Of a stretch of 64,000 nucleotides of DNA, positions 1-8,688 are shown piece by piece. Numbering within the stretch: position 1 is the first letter of the stretch; the number at the start of each line of letters is the position of its first letter. The stretch is from Agarilytica sp033852175 (GTDB taxonomy: Bacteria; Pseudomonadota; Gammaproteobacteria; Pseudomonadales; Cellvibrionaceae), in the NCBI GenBank assembly GCA_033852175.1, contig JAWSUY010000010.1:62001-126000 (forward strand), written 5' to 3'. Made by a program: the position numbers and the translations under genes. The notes under the pieces are model-generated. The model did not search any database. It had not been told where the DNA came from and saw only the letters and a list, made by a program, of their open reading frames with translations.

Positions 1-85
1 AGACACTGACAACCAGCAAATACCACGAGAAAATATTATTGATTTTATCTGCGAGCAATTGGCCTAAAATTTCACACATTACTCA

Positions 86-664
86 ATGGCTATTTCAATT
101 TCAAAGCGTCTAACAAACGCCACTCTAGCATGTGTCGTTTTCGCCTTAAGCTCTGTACTTTGGGCGGAAACACATATCGACCTAGAATTAAGAAACAAGC
201 TGAAGCACGTTATTTCTCAAGCCGATAGCTTTAACGATCGATTTGATGCTGAAGTGTGGCTCGTGCAAAAATCTGGCATTCTCAAAAAGTTTGTTCGTAA
301 TCGTGACGACCGCTTGCGCATACTAAAAGAAATTCACCACGCGGCAAAATCCGCAGATATTCCGCCAGAGTTTGTACTCGCGGTCATTCAAATAGAAAGC
401 CGTTTTGACCGATTTGCTATTTCGTCAGCAGGCGCACGAGGCATGATGCAAGTGATGCCTTTTTGGAAAAAAGAAATCGGCCGCGAATCCGATAACCTTA
501 TCGATCTACGAACCAACTTACGTTACGGCTGTACCATTCTGAAGCACTACTTAGATCGGGAAAAAGGTGATTGGAAAGAAGCTTTAGCTCGCTACAACGG
601 CAGCTACGGAAAATATTGGTATCCTGAAAAGGTACTTGTCGCTTGGCAGAAATATTGGCGCTAA
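86..664 (+). CDS. Lytic transglycosylase, SLT domain, exported
   Basis: A 192-residue protein with a basic N-terminus and a hydrophobic stretch (about residues 8-26) ending in an Ala-x-Trp-Ala type cleavage region, so it should be exported to the periplasm. The second half is a soluble lytic transglycosylase domain: IESRF carries the likely catalytic Glu (E104), followed by the SAGARGMMQVMP motif and a late RYNGSYGKYWYP segment. The family cleaves the MurNAc-GlcNAc bond of peptidoglycan to give 1,6-anhydro ends. It is much shorter than Slt70 and resembles small stand-alone transglycosylases. No lipobox is seen. The upstream Shine-Dalgarno is weak. The neighbouring aminotransferase is convergent and gives no functional link. 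Confidence 0.88.
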   Translation: MAISISKRLTNATLACVVFALSSVLWAETHIDLELRNKLKHVISQADSFNDRFDAEVWLVQKSGILKKFVRNRDDRLRILKEIHHAAKSADIPPEFVLAVIQIESRFDRFAISSAGARGMMQVMPFWKKEIGRESDNLIDLRTNLRYGCTILKHYLDREKGDWKEALARYNGSYGKYWYPEKVLVAWQKYWR

Positions 665-733
665 CCTTTAAACCGCTCTACGTTCAAGCAGACCTACGAC
701 CATTTAGCCTTAACGCTAAAAACTCAAACACTG

Positions 734-2005
734 CTACAAAGATCGCAATTCTTCCGCCATCAATTTGATCCCCCGCTCAATTACATCTTCACTCTGGCAA
801 TACGTTAATCTCACACACTGCTTCGAATGATCCCAAACCTCAGCTAAATCCTCACCTAATCCCTCCCCCAAACCAAAGAAAAAGTGCTCGCCATCCATTA
901 CTAGCAGCCCCTTCTTTTTCAAGCGTTCATATAAAACTTTCGACGTTATAGGCAAGTCTGGAAACCACAACCAGAGAAAAAATGCGCCTTCAGGTTCATG
1001 TAAAAAATAGGGCAGGCCCGAAAAATATTTATCAACGCAGGAAATAGCAAAATCACGCTTTTGACGATAAAACGGTAGCAAGGTATTTTCACATACCCCA
1101 GAAAGGTCTCCGTTTTTAATTAACGACGTCATAATCGCTGGACCCAAATTACCATTTGCCAAACTAATAACGGTATTCACTTTAACCAACTGGTTAACAA
1201 TAGTTTCAGGCCCAACAACAATCCCCGTGCGTGCGCCAGGCAAACCTAGTTTAGAGCAACTTAATACATAGATATTATTTTCATGGAAAGGCAACGACTC
1301 TCGGTTATACACAATCCCAGGAAAAGGGTCGCCATAAGCGCAATCGATAATAAATGGAATGTTTTGTTCTTTCGCCAATAGACTGAGTCTATCTAACTCG
1401 TTGACAGATAAAACATTACCGGTTGGGTTCGTTGGGCGAGACACGCATATCGCGCCATCATTTTCATCTAAATACAAGGCGTCAAAATCCATGTAATATT
1501 TAAAACGATGCTCCCCCGTTTTCTCTATTCGGGGACGTAAACTACGAAATACGCCTTGCTCGCTAGATTGATCAGAGTACCCCAGATATTCCGGCATCAT
1601 GGGGAAAACCATACGCTTCTGTTGGCTACTACCGGAGTATTGTCCTGACAACAAATTGATCAATATATAAAACGCAGACTGACTACCATTTGTGATCGCA
1701 ATATTAGATGACTTAACTTTCCAGCCTAGCCTTTTATTAAGGTATTCAACTAAAGAATCAATAAATTCTTCCGAACCCTTCGGAGACTGATAAACACCAA
1801 TCAACTTATGAAGCCTATCCGGGTCTGCGCTAATCGATTGGAGATGCTCTGCCACGATGCCCTCAAACTCAGGAACGCGTGCAGGATTACCGCCGCCAAG
1901 AAAGAGTAGGTCAGGATTGACGTTTAAGGCATCGCCGAGGTCCTCCATCAAATCGACTATAGCCGAATCAGAGGTCATCTTTGTGCCAAATTGAGAGAGT
2001 TTCAT
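734..2005 (-). CDS. avtA: Valine-pyruvate-type aminotransferase (AvtA-like)
   Basis: A fold-type I PLP aminotransferase of 423 residues. The opening (LSQFGTKMTSDSAIVDLMED, then LGGGNPARVPE) matches the start typical of AvtA, which transfers the amino group between L-valine and pyruvate or alanine. The PLP lysine is K252 in SCSKLGLPGARTG, and the DCAYGDPFP segment (about 221-229) supplies the Asp and Tyr that contact the cofactor. NPTG at about 193-196 is the usual phosphate/cofactor loop. Full length, cytoplasmic, apparently monocistronic. Substrate specificity cannot be fixed from sequence alone; another alanine-producing aminotransferase is possible. Confidence 0.82.
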   Translation of the reverse strand: MKLSQFGTKMTSDSAIVDLMEDLGDALNVNPDLLFLGGGNPARVPEFEGIVAEHLQSISADPDRLHKLIGVYQSPKGSEEFIDSLVEYLNKRLGWKVKSSNIAITNGSQSAFYILINLLSGQYSGSSQQKRMVFPMMPEYLGYSDQSSEQGVFRSLRPRIEKTGEHRFKYYMDFDALYLDENDGAICVSRPTNPTGNVLSVNELDRLSLLAKEQNIPFIIDCAYGDPFPGIVYNRESLPFHENNIYVLSCSKLGLPGARTGIVVGPETIVNQLVKVNTVISLANGNLGPAIMTSLIKNGDLSGVCENTLLPFYRQKRDFAISCVDKYFSGLPYFLHEPEGAFFLWLWFPDLPITSKVLYERLKKKGLLVMDGEHFFFGLGEGLGEDLAEVWDHSKQCVRLTYCQSEDVIERGIKLMAEELRSL

Positions 2006-2165
2006 TCTGAAATTATTTTTGAATTTCCATTGTAATATTCAGCTACAGAACTTTAAAACGCCTTCCGTCGCTTTGGGCTGAGTTGGAGCGGTCGTATAAA
2101 AAGCCATAACCAAGACAACGAACACTATGCCAATATTGGCGCTGTGGAAAATATGACGGAAGAAA

Positions 2166-2531
2166 TTACAGGAGACCGAAGGTCGTAAGCACTTGCTGAA
2201 GTTTTTCTTTATTGACAGGTTTTTTAATAAAATCGAGAGCACCCAATGACTTCACTCGATCACAGGCCTCAGGCTGAATATCGCCCGAAATAACAATCAC
2301 CATGCATTTTAAGTTTTCTTTTTTGATCGTCTCTAAAACACCATAGCCATCCATACCCGGCATGGTCAGATCGAGGAAAACCATTTCGCCTTTACCCGCC
2401 CGGATCACATCCAAGCCTTCAAAGCCGTTGGTCGCATAGGTGACGTGCACATCCCAACTCTCGGGCAGCGAACGAGCAACTTGCTTTCGCGCCATAGTGG
2501 AATCATCACAAATTAACAGGGGTGTAGACAT
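2166..2531 (-). CDS. Single-domain response regulator (CheY-like receiver)
   Basis: A 121-residue stand-alone receiver domain. The acidic pair D9/D10, the phosphoacceptor D54 (in VFLDLTMPGMDG), the switch serine S82 and the conserved K104-P105 are all present, so it should be phosphorylatable. There is no output domain, so it must act through a partner or by passing phosphate on. No histidine kinase is adjacent, so the partner is unknown. A 204-base frame overlapping its C-terminal coding part in another frame looks like a shadow. The gene sits between avtA and the YihY gene on the same strand with clear gaps on both sides. Confidence 0.9.
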   Translation of the reverse strand: MSTPLLICDDSTMARKQVARSLPESWDVHVTYATNGFEGLDVIRAGKGEMVFLDLTMPGMDGYGVLETIKKENLKCMVIVISGDIQPEACDRVKSLGALDFIKKPVNKEKLQQVLTTFGLL

Positions 2532-2694
2532 GAAAACCCGTATTGCCCTTGTACGTCTCTTTCTTAATGATTATAGCCAGACCAGCTGAATATGCTCGTT
2601 TTTATGGCTAAAAGATTTTGTAAGCCTTCACATTAGAATAGCAAAGGTTGACGAAATTACGCGGAAAAGCCATTTTTTGTCGGTTTTTAACGAT

Positions 2695-3936
2695 TTAATC
2701 GCCTGTTACGCTCTTTTTTTGTTCAAAAAGTGCTTCCAGAGACCTACTCATACCCAATTTAGCATGGTCAAAAATATGATGCTGAATAGACTGAAACTCA
2801 TCAAACCAGGGGACATTCAACTCATTATCGAACCGAGTCGTGACGGGTAAATTCACAATAGCCGCTATATCCCATAAGAAATGCTGCTTTAAATCGCGTG
2901 AGAGGACGTAATGACCAGCATCGGTTACCGCTATCCAATTTTCCGAAACAAGCAATGAACGAAGGCCTTGCCAATGCACCAAGCCCACTCCCGCATTCAC
3001 GCAATCTCGATCTGTTACAACCTCACCGCTGAGCGACTTGTCACGAAAGACAGCCAAACACAATAAGATGGCCACAATATCCGGTTGGCGTACCGCACCT
3101 CTTGCGTATTCCTTTTCAGCCAGCGTCCGAACAAATACAGCTCCGGCCAATATAATCATCCAAATAAAATTTACCCACAATAAAAACAGCGGAACGGCGG
3201 CAAAGGCTCCATATACCAACTGGAAACTTGTACTCGCAACAAAAGCGCCAAAACCAGCCTTGGCCAACTCAAAGCAAATGGCAGTCACCACTCCGCCAAT
3301 CATCGCGTCTTTAAAAGGTACTCTGCAATTTGGCACAGCCGCAAACAGTAGCGTAAAAGCAACACTAGCCATTAATAATGGAACAATCCTCAACACTGGT
3401 GCAGCCACACTCAATAAATCAACATTGCCCACTGCAATTTTTAATGACAGAAGGTAAGTACTCATAACGAGCCCAGCCCCCAAAAACAAAGGCCCGATAC
3501 TCAATACAGCCCAATACAGTAGAAAACTAGACAAGCCTCTACGCGCCTGCCCCACCCCCCATATCGTATTGAAGGTCTTTTCGATGTTCGTGAGCATCAA
3601 GTATGCCGTAACAACCAAAATAACAATTCCCGGTAAAGTTAGGCTTCGCGCCTGCTGAGAAAAGTCACTCAAATATTGCTGAACCTCTGAACCTGTCTCT
3701 GGCACGAAGTTAGAAAAAATTAACGTCTGAAGCTGCTCCCCCACGCCCTCAAATGCTGGAATTAACGAAAACATCGAGTACATCACCATCATCATTGGCA
3801 CCAAAGCAAACAACGTCATATAGGTCAACGCTGCCGCACTACGCTGACAGTGCTTATCGATGAATTCTGCAGCTAGATTTCGGCAAAATTGCCAGACAGT
3901 TTTACCGAGTGATTGAGGAGAGCGGATGACGGGCAT
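2695..3936 (-). CDS. YihY/BrkB family inner-membrane protein
   Basis: A 413-residue polytopic membrane protein. The N-terminal motif CQRSAAALTYMTLFALVPM is the hallmark of the YihY/BrkB family (once misnamed ribonuclease BN). About six hydrophobic segments fall between residues 30 and 270, followed by a soluble C-terminal part of roughly 130 residues, including a winged-helix-like stretch common in the longer family members. Function in the family is unresolved; roles in transport or envelope integrity have been proposed. It opens the block that continues with arsC and wrbA, an order I recall from Pseudomonas genomes. Transcription is divergent from arsC across a repeat-rich gap. Confidence 0.88.
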   Translation of the reverse strand: MPVIRSPQSLGKTVWQFCRNLAAEFIDKHCQRSAAALTYMTLFALVPMMMVMYSMFSLIPAFEGVGEQLQTLIFSNFVPETGSEVQQYLSDFSQQARSLTLPGIVILVVTAYLMLTNIEKTFNTIWGVGQARRGLSSFLLYWAVLSIGPLFLGAGLVMSTYLLSLKIAVGNVDLLSVAAPVLRIVPLLMASVAFTLLFAAVPNCRVPFKDAMIGGVVTAICFELAKAGFGAFVASTSFQLVYGAFAAVPLFLLWVNFIWMIILAGAVFVRTLAEKEYARGAVRQPDIVAILLCLAVFRDKSLSGEVVTDRDCVNAGVGLVHWQGLRSLLVSENWIAVTDAGHYVLSRDLKQHFLWDIAAIVNLPVTTRFDNELNVPWFDEFQSIQHHIFDHAKLGMSRSLEALFEQKKSVTGD

Positions 3937-4566
3937 TTGGAAGTCGTCTCAAAGGAATAAAATTTCCCAAACCATAACAGAGCGCCAGGACGGCGTGAAG
4001 TAGAGCAGTGCAGGAGCACACTGCCGAGAGCGCCAGGACGGCGTGAAGTACGACCCCACGGATGGGGGAGATAGAGCGAAGCATTAGCGCAGGAAGCGCG
4101 TAAGTAGAATAACGCAGGAGCAGTTATCGAGGAGCCCGAGCCGAGAGCAGTGCAGGACAATTGCCAGGGTGTAATTGGTAGGGCGACTCAGGAGATAAAG
4201 CCGAGCAGTTATCGAGGAGACAAAGCCGAAAGCACCATGACAGCGTGAAGAAACGGTTTACCCCCGACATGAATTCGGTGTTGATCCCTCGGACACACCA
4301 TAAACCCATCCATGAGGGCTCGGACGCAGCATCCCTGCTGCATATGGTCTGTGAGATCAACACCGAATCATATCTAGCATCTCGCCATGACGACTGGACT
4401 CTCACCCCTAACACTCAGCCAAGGACGACATAAAAATACGACCCCGAGGCTATAGCAACACTCATGATAGGTTTTTTCTCGGAATAGGTTTTTCCATTGA
4501 TCGGGTATAGGTACAATCCCGTACCTGAACCACTAATAATTCATATTGACCGAGAGAAAGACCAAA
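3937..4566. repeat. Repeat-rich intergenic region between YihY gene and arsC
   Basis: No gene is credible here; the open frames crossing it are low-complexity products of repeats. A 24-base unit beginning AGAGCGCCAGGACGGCGTG occurs at 3979-4002 and again at 4027-4050 (period 48). GAGCAGTGCAGGA occurs at 4003-4015 and 4145-4157, and GAGCAGTTATCGAGGAG near 4119 and again near 4204. A long inverted-repeat element follows at 4273-4368. The last 80 bases hold the arsC promoter region, including the palindrome AGGTAC/GTACCT at 4509-4526. Confidence 0.8.
4273..4368. repeat. Long-hairpin intergenic element (about 96 bp)
   Basis: The outer arms are perfect 14-base inverted repeats: ATTCGGTGTTGATC at 4273-4286 and its reverse complement at 4355-4368. 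The next bases inward are partly complementary as well (ACACACCAT against ATGGTCTGT). The centre carries a CATCCATGAGGGCTCGG segment. No transposase or coding frame is inside. Similar in style, though not in sequence, to the element at 37034-37149; both look like dispersed, MITE-like or RNA-structure elements. Confidence 0.6.
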
Positions 4567-4920
4567 ATGAGCGAAGCAATCACCATTTATCACAATCCCC
4601 GCTGCTCAAAATCTCGCCAGACTCTAGGCCTGATTGAAGAAAAAGGCATACAACCTGAAATCGTGCTTTATCTAGAAACACCACCCTCAGAAAAAGAAAT
4701 TATTAGTATCCTTAAAAAATTAGGCATCGCACCGCGTGAACTATTACGTAAAGGCGAAGATGCCTATAAAGAGCTTGGTTTAAAGGATGACGTACATTCA
4801 GATGCCGATCTCATTCAAGCAATGCACAAACACCCTAAGCTAATCGAGCGGCCTATTGTCATTAAAGGTGATAAGGCCGTTTTAGGCAGACCGCCTGAAA
4901 ATGTGAAATCCTTTCTATGA
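4567..4920 (+). CDS. arsC: Arsenate reductase, glutaredoxin-coupled type (ArsC/Spx fold)
   Basis: A 117-residue ArsC-family thioredoxin-fold protein. YHNPRCSKSRQTL carries the active-site Cys, and the RPIVI and LGRPPENV motifs close the fold, as in ArsC proteins that reduce arsenate to arsenite with glutathione and glutaredoxin. The open frame extends back to a TTG at 4546, but the ATG at 4567 is preceded by a GAGAGAAAG ribosome site and fits family length better. Its stop overlaps the wrbA start by four bases (ATGA), so the two are translationally coupled. No arsB or arsR is nearby, so a housekeeping redox role is as likely as arsenic resistance. Confidence 0.87.
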   Translation: MSEAITIYHNPRCSKSRQTLGLIEEKGIQPEIVLYLETPPSEKEIISILKKLGIAPRELLRKGEDAYKELGLKDDVHSDADLIQAMHKHPKLIERPIVIKGDKAVLGRPPENVKSFL

Positions 4921-5567
4921 GTAACAGCTCTCCTTACATTCTAATTTTGTACTACTCTCACGCAGGGTCAACGCGAAATCTCGCGAAGATAATCGCACGC
5001 GGGGTTGAGCAAGCAGGCGTAGAACAAACTGGTACCAAGCAGATGCGTGTATTGGAAGCGCGGTTGCGCACGGTACCTCGCGTCAGCACTGTTACAGAAG
5101 CGTCAGAGTCCGACATTCCCGATAAGGGCGACTTATACTGCACTAAAGAAGACTTAAAAGGATGCTCAGGACTGATTCTCGGCAGCCCAACACGCTTTGG
5201 AAATATGGCAGCACCAATGAAATACTTCATTGATGGAACCGCAGGAGAGTGGCTCTCCGGCGACTTGATTGGTAAACCCGCAGGCGTATTCACCTCGACC
5301 AGCTCTTTACATGGCGGCCAGGAATCGACTCTTCTATCGATGATGCTTCCCTTGCTTCACCACGGAATGCTGATTGCAGGGGTTCCTTATAGCGAAGAGG
5401 GACTTCACACCACTAAGAGCGGGGGAACACCTTACGGCCCCTCTCATGTAGCCATAAAAAGCGCGGCGCAAGAACCCAGCACGCTAACGGAAACTGAACA
5501 CAGCATTGCCCTAAATTTTGGCCAACGAATTGCCAAGCTTGCACAACAATTACTTCTAGAAACATAA
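4917..5567 (+). CDS. wrbA: NAD(P)H:quinone oxidoreductase, WrbA flavodoxin-like
   Basis: A 216-residue flavodoxin-fold protein. LILYYSHAGSTRNLA binds the FMN phosphate; GSPTRFGNMAAPMKYF and TSTSSLHGGQESTLL are WrbA signature segments, and the late YGPSHVA-type motif is present. The family carries out two-electron reduction of quinones with NAD(P)H. The ATGA overlap with arsC and the six-base gap to the DUF2069 gene point to one operon, in line with an oxidative or electrophile stress role. Slightly longer than E. coli WrbA. Confidence 0.9.
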   Translation: MSNSSPYILILYYSHAGSTRNLAKIIARGVEQAGVEQTGTKQMRVLEARLRTVPRVSTVTEASESDIPDKGDLYCTKEDLKGCSGLILGSPTRFGNMAAPMKYFIDGTAGEWLSGDLIGKPAGVFTSTSSLHGGQESTLLSMMLPLLHHGMLIAGVPYSEEGLHTTKSGGTPYGPSHVAIKSAAQEPSTLTETEHSIALNFGQRIAKLAQQLLLET

Positions 5568-5572
5568 TCGAC

Positions 5573-5953
5573 ATGAATGACAATACTCACAATTCGCCTC
5601 TGGCCAAAAAGGTTCAGATTGCATGTATCATCAATTACACATTGTACGCTTTACTTATGGGGCTCTTTGTTTTTTGGAACTTTGACCGAGAAAGCGGGTT
5701 CAAGCTCTCTATTTTGTTGCTTCAAAGTTTGCCACTACTGGCATTTCTTCCCGGAATGATACAAAAAGTGTATCGAGTCTACAGTTGGATCTGCTTCATT
5801 TTATTGTTTTACTTTATCTTTGCTGTTCAATCTGTATTTTCTACTATTGGAGACCCCAGTGACTTTTTCTTTTTGTTTCTCATCGTTCTCTTATTCAACT
5901 CATCCATGATGACAAGCCGGTGGATGCAGCGCCTACAAAAAGGCATTTCTTAA
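5573..5953 (+). CDS. DUF2069 family inner-membrane protein
   Basis: A 126-residue protein with about four hydrophobic helices (roughly residues 17-37, 45-60, 66-90 and 97-112) and short polar ends. Length, topology and position directly after wrbA fit DUF2069, a small membrane protein that I recall following wrbA in gammaproteobacteria. Function unknown. It is cotranscribed with arsC and wrbA judging by spacing. The identification leans on context as much as on sequence. Confidence 0.72.
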   Translation: MNDNTHNSPLAKKVQIACIINYTLYALLMGLFVFWNFDRESGFKLSILLLQSLPLLAFLPGMIQKVYRVYSWICFILLFYFIFAVQSVFSTIGDPSDFFFLFLIVLLFNSSMMTSRWMQRLQKGIS

Positions 5954-5984
5954 TAACTTACCAATCAATTAGGCCATACGAACT

Positions 5985-7814
5985 ATGTTTAAATATTTAG
6001 GGAAATTTTGGAAAATCATTACTTACCTGCGCAATGGAATCGCGAATTTTTTGTTTGTCATCGTGGTTGGCCTATTATTGATTGCCCTGTTCTCTGGAGG
6101 CAACAAACCGCTACCCCATTCAGCTCCACTTTATGTGACTATATCTGGGCAGCTCGTCGATCAGCTCACCTATCAGCCCAGCATTTTTGATTTAATGCAG
6201 GAATCTCAAGAAGACCCTGAAACCCTCGTTCGAGATGTCACATACGCCATAAATCACGGCGCCAATGACAATCGCATTACCGCCTTAATCCTTGATCTCA
6301 ACAGCATGAGAGGCGGAAGTTTCAGCAAGCTAGAAGAGCTTGGACAAGCAATCACCCACTTTAAAAAAACCGGCAAACCCGTTATAGCTTACGCCGATCA
6401 GTATTCACAAAAACAATACTTTTTAGCCAGCTATGCAGACACCATTTACCTTCACAACTACGGCAATGTGTCCCTAACTGGCTTTGCTTATTACGGATCT
6501 TATTTCAAGGAAGCAGCCGATAAGCTATCCATTAAGTTTCACCTATTCAAAGTTGGCAATTACAAAGATGCAGCAGAACCGTTTATTCGAAATAATATGT
6601 CCGATGCATCTCGCGAACATAACAGCAGCTGGATTAATGAGTTATGGGGTCGCTACACCAGCACTATAGAAGCTCACCGAAATTTACCGGACGGTACAAT
6701 CCAAACCTTTATCGACTCCCTAAACGACACGCTAAAAAATACGCAACCAGACTTTTCTACTCTGGCTCTTGAAACCGGCTTAGTTGATGAGGTTTTATCA
6801 CGCATAGCACTGGATAAATTACTCCTTGAAAAATTTGGCGAAAATGAAGATACCGGTTTCGTAAACGCCATAGGCCTTAAACGTTACCTAACTGAAATTA
6901 AACCCACCCTTCCCCAAGCACAAAACAATATTGGACTAATCGTCGCCAGCGGCAAGATTGTTGACGGCAGTGCACCAGAAGGCCAAATAGGCGGTGACAC
7001 ACTCAGTGCACTTATTCACCAAGCAAGTAATGACGACTCCCTCAAAGCCCTTATTATTCGAGTTGATAGCGGGGGTGGCAGTGTCTTTGCGTCTGAAATC
7101 ATTCGAGAAGAAATTACCAATGCCCGCGAAGAAGGGCTTCCCATCTATATATCGATGGGCTCCGTTGCCGCATCGGGAGGATATTGGATAGCCACAGCAG
7201 CAGACGAAATTTGGGCTTTACCAACAACCATTACCGGCTCAATCGGTGTTTGGGCTCTAGTACCGAACTTTTCTGCTGCGATGACAAAACTTGGGGTACA
7301 CAGTGACGGCTTCGGAACAACACCGATATCCGATATGTACCAAGTGGATAGACCGTTATCGGATAATGCTCAACAGGTATTTCAAAGTAGAGTGGATAGT
7401 ATCTACCGCCGCTTTATTGATCTTGTCGCTATAGCACGCAATCAAACACCAGGAGAAATACACCAAGTCGCACAGGGCCGTGTCTGGACCGGACAAAAAG
7501 CACACGAGCTTGGGCTGGTGGATCATCTTGGAACATTTGATGACCTTGTTGCCGCCATTAGTAAAAAGCACGCGCTAAAACCAAGCAACATAAAACTGAT
7601 CGAGCGCCCACTAAGCCCTTCGGAACAATTTATGCGAGCGTTAGTAGAAGAAGCAAAAATTCTAGGGGGAGGGATTCAATCGGATATTCTAGGACAGGAA
7701 CTATCAACACTAATAGCACTTGCCAAAAAAACCCAAGCACTACCCAATGTTTTTGATTCTCAAGACGGCCAACTCAGCATATATGCTCACTGTATTCCCT
7801 GTCTTGCACCCTAA
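5985..7814 (+). CDS. sppA: Signal peptide peptidase SppA, 67K type (protease IV)
   Basis: A 609-residue membrane-anchored serine protease with one transmembrane helix near residues 20-37 and two tandem SppA domains, the long form found in gammaproteobacteria. The Ser/Lys dyad is visible: K194 in KVGNYKDAAEPF from the first domain and S397 in VAASGGYW from the second, equivalent to K209 and S409 of the E. coli enzyme. The family degrades cleaved signal peptides in the inner membrane. It starts 31 bases after the DUF2069 gene and may be read with it. It sits where this conserved block usually runs straight on to hda. Confidence 0.93.
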   Translation: MFKYLGKFWKIITYLRNGIANFLFVIVVGLLLIALFSGGNKPLPHSAPLYVTISGQLVDQLTYQPSIFDLMQESQEDPETLVRDVTYAINHGANDNRITALILDLNSMRGGSFSKLEELGQAITHFKKTGKPVIAYADQYSQKQYFLASYADTIYLHNYGNVSLTGFAYYGSYFKEAADKLSIKFHLFKVGNYKDAAEPFIRNNMSDASREHNSSWINELWGRYTSTIEAHRNLPDGTIQTFIDSLNDTLKNTQPDFSTLALETGLVDEVLSRIALDKLLLEKFGENEDTGFVNAIGLKRYLTEIKPTLPQAQNNIGLIVASGKIVDGSAPEGQIGGDTLSALIHQASNDDSLKALIIRVDSGGGSVFASEIIREEITNAREEGLPIYISMGSVAASGGYWIATAADEIWALPTTITGSIGVWALVPNFSAAMTKLGVHSDGFGTTPISDMYQVDRPLSDNAQQVFQSRVDSIYRRFIDLVAIARNQTPGEIHQVAQGRVWTGQKAHELGLVDHLGTFDDLVAAISKKHALKPSNIKLIERPLSPSEQFMRALVEEAKILGGGIQSDILGQELSTLIALAKKTQALPNVFDSQDGQLSIYAHCIPCLAP

Positions 7815-7891
7815 ATAAAATGCTCTGGAATAACTTAGGGTGTTTCACTTGATCGATAACTCACCTCTGACGAATCTCCTACGCTCTTCTT

Positions 7892-7910
7892 GTAAGTAGA
7901 GCAACGCAGG
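7892..7910. repeat. Stray copy of the intergenic repeat seen at 4100-4118
   Basis: GTAAGTAGAGCAACGCAGG here matches GTAAGTAGAATAACGCAGG at 4100-4118 at 17 of 19 positions. It lies in the convergent gap between sppA and hda. Confidence 0.5.
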
Positions 7911-7965
7911 GAGCCAAGAAAGGCTAAAACCATTGAAGAAATAGAGACGCCCTTCTGTCAACTTA

Positions 7966-8688
7966 CTACAGGCCTAACACCTCTTTGACGAAAGGAATCG
8001 TCAATTTACGCTGCTGCTGCAAAGAACACTCGTCTAAGCGGTTGAGCAACATAAACAAATTATTCATATCGCGAGGCGATCGCTGCAAAATAAATTTACT
8101 CACATCTTCAGGCATCTGTAACCCTCGCCCACCAGCCCGCATTATTAACGCGGATTGTTTTTCTTGGTCATCCAGGCTTTTCACATGGTAAACCAAACTT
8201 CCGAGGATTCTCGATTTTAAATCGGGCAACTCAATAGAAAGAGAAGAAGGGCTAATATGGGATGACATCAGTAAAGAATGGCCAGCATCTCGAATTTTAT
8301 TGTACAAGTGAAACAGAGCAAGTTCCCATTCACGGTTACCGCAAATAAGGTCCAAACCATCAAGACAAACTAACTGAGATGCCTCAAGCCCATCACAAAT
8401 ATCCTCAGAGGAATAACCCCGGATATCCCGTAACGGTAAATATTGCACACGTAGACCCTCACTTTGGGCCTCATGAGATGCCGCCTGCATCAGGTGAGTC
8501 AAGCCGCTACCGGGCGCCCCCCATATTACCTGGCTGCTTAATTCTTTGCCCAATGCCGCTGCTTTTAAACTGCTAACAACCAAGTTAGCCTTTTCATCAG
8601 GCGCATAGAAATTTTCAAACGTCGCGTCGTCTCGTAAAGTTACACCCAGACTTAGCTGTACAGGTTCTGCTGTCATATCCTCACTCAT
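7966..8688 (-). CDS. hda: DnaA regulatory inactivator Hda
   Basis: A DnaA-like AAA+ protein without the DNA-binding domain. QLSLGV near the N-terminus is the clamp-binding motif through which Hda docks on DnaN. The Walker A-like loop WGAPGSGLTHL lacks the usual Lys, as I recall for E. coli Hda. LVCLDGLD is the Walker B region, and SRILGSLVYHVKSLDD with the sensor II region completes the fold. Hda with DNA-loaded clamp promotes ATP hydrolysis by DnaA to prevent re-initiation. The frame opens at 8700, but the ATG at 8688 forms a TGATG overlap with the stop of the upstream DUF2066 gene, so I chose it (240 residues). Confidence 0.9.
   Translation of the reverse strand: MSEDMTAEPVQLSLGVTLRDDATFENFYAPDEKANLVVSSLKAAALGKELSSQVIWGAPGSGLTHLMQAASHEAQSEGLRVQYLPLRDIRGYSSEDICDGLEASQLVCLDGLDLICGNREWELALFHLYNKIRDAGHSLLMSSHISPSSLSIELPDLKSRILGSLVYHVKSLDDQEKQSALIMRAGGRGLQMPEDVSKFILQRSPRDMNNLFMLLNRLDECSLQQQRKLTIPFVKEVLGL

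Noticed and set aside
2039..2242. 67-codon frame overlapping the response regulator
   Set aside because: Overlaps a well-supported gene in another frame and has no features beyond one hydrophobic stretch.
3873..4414. Several open frames across the arsC-side repeat block
   Set aside because: They arise from GC-rich tandem repeats and overlap on both strands; products are low complexity.
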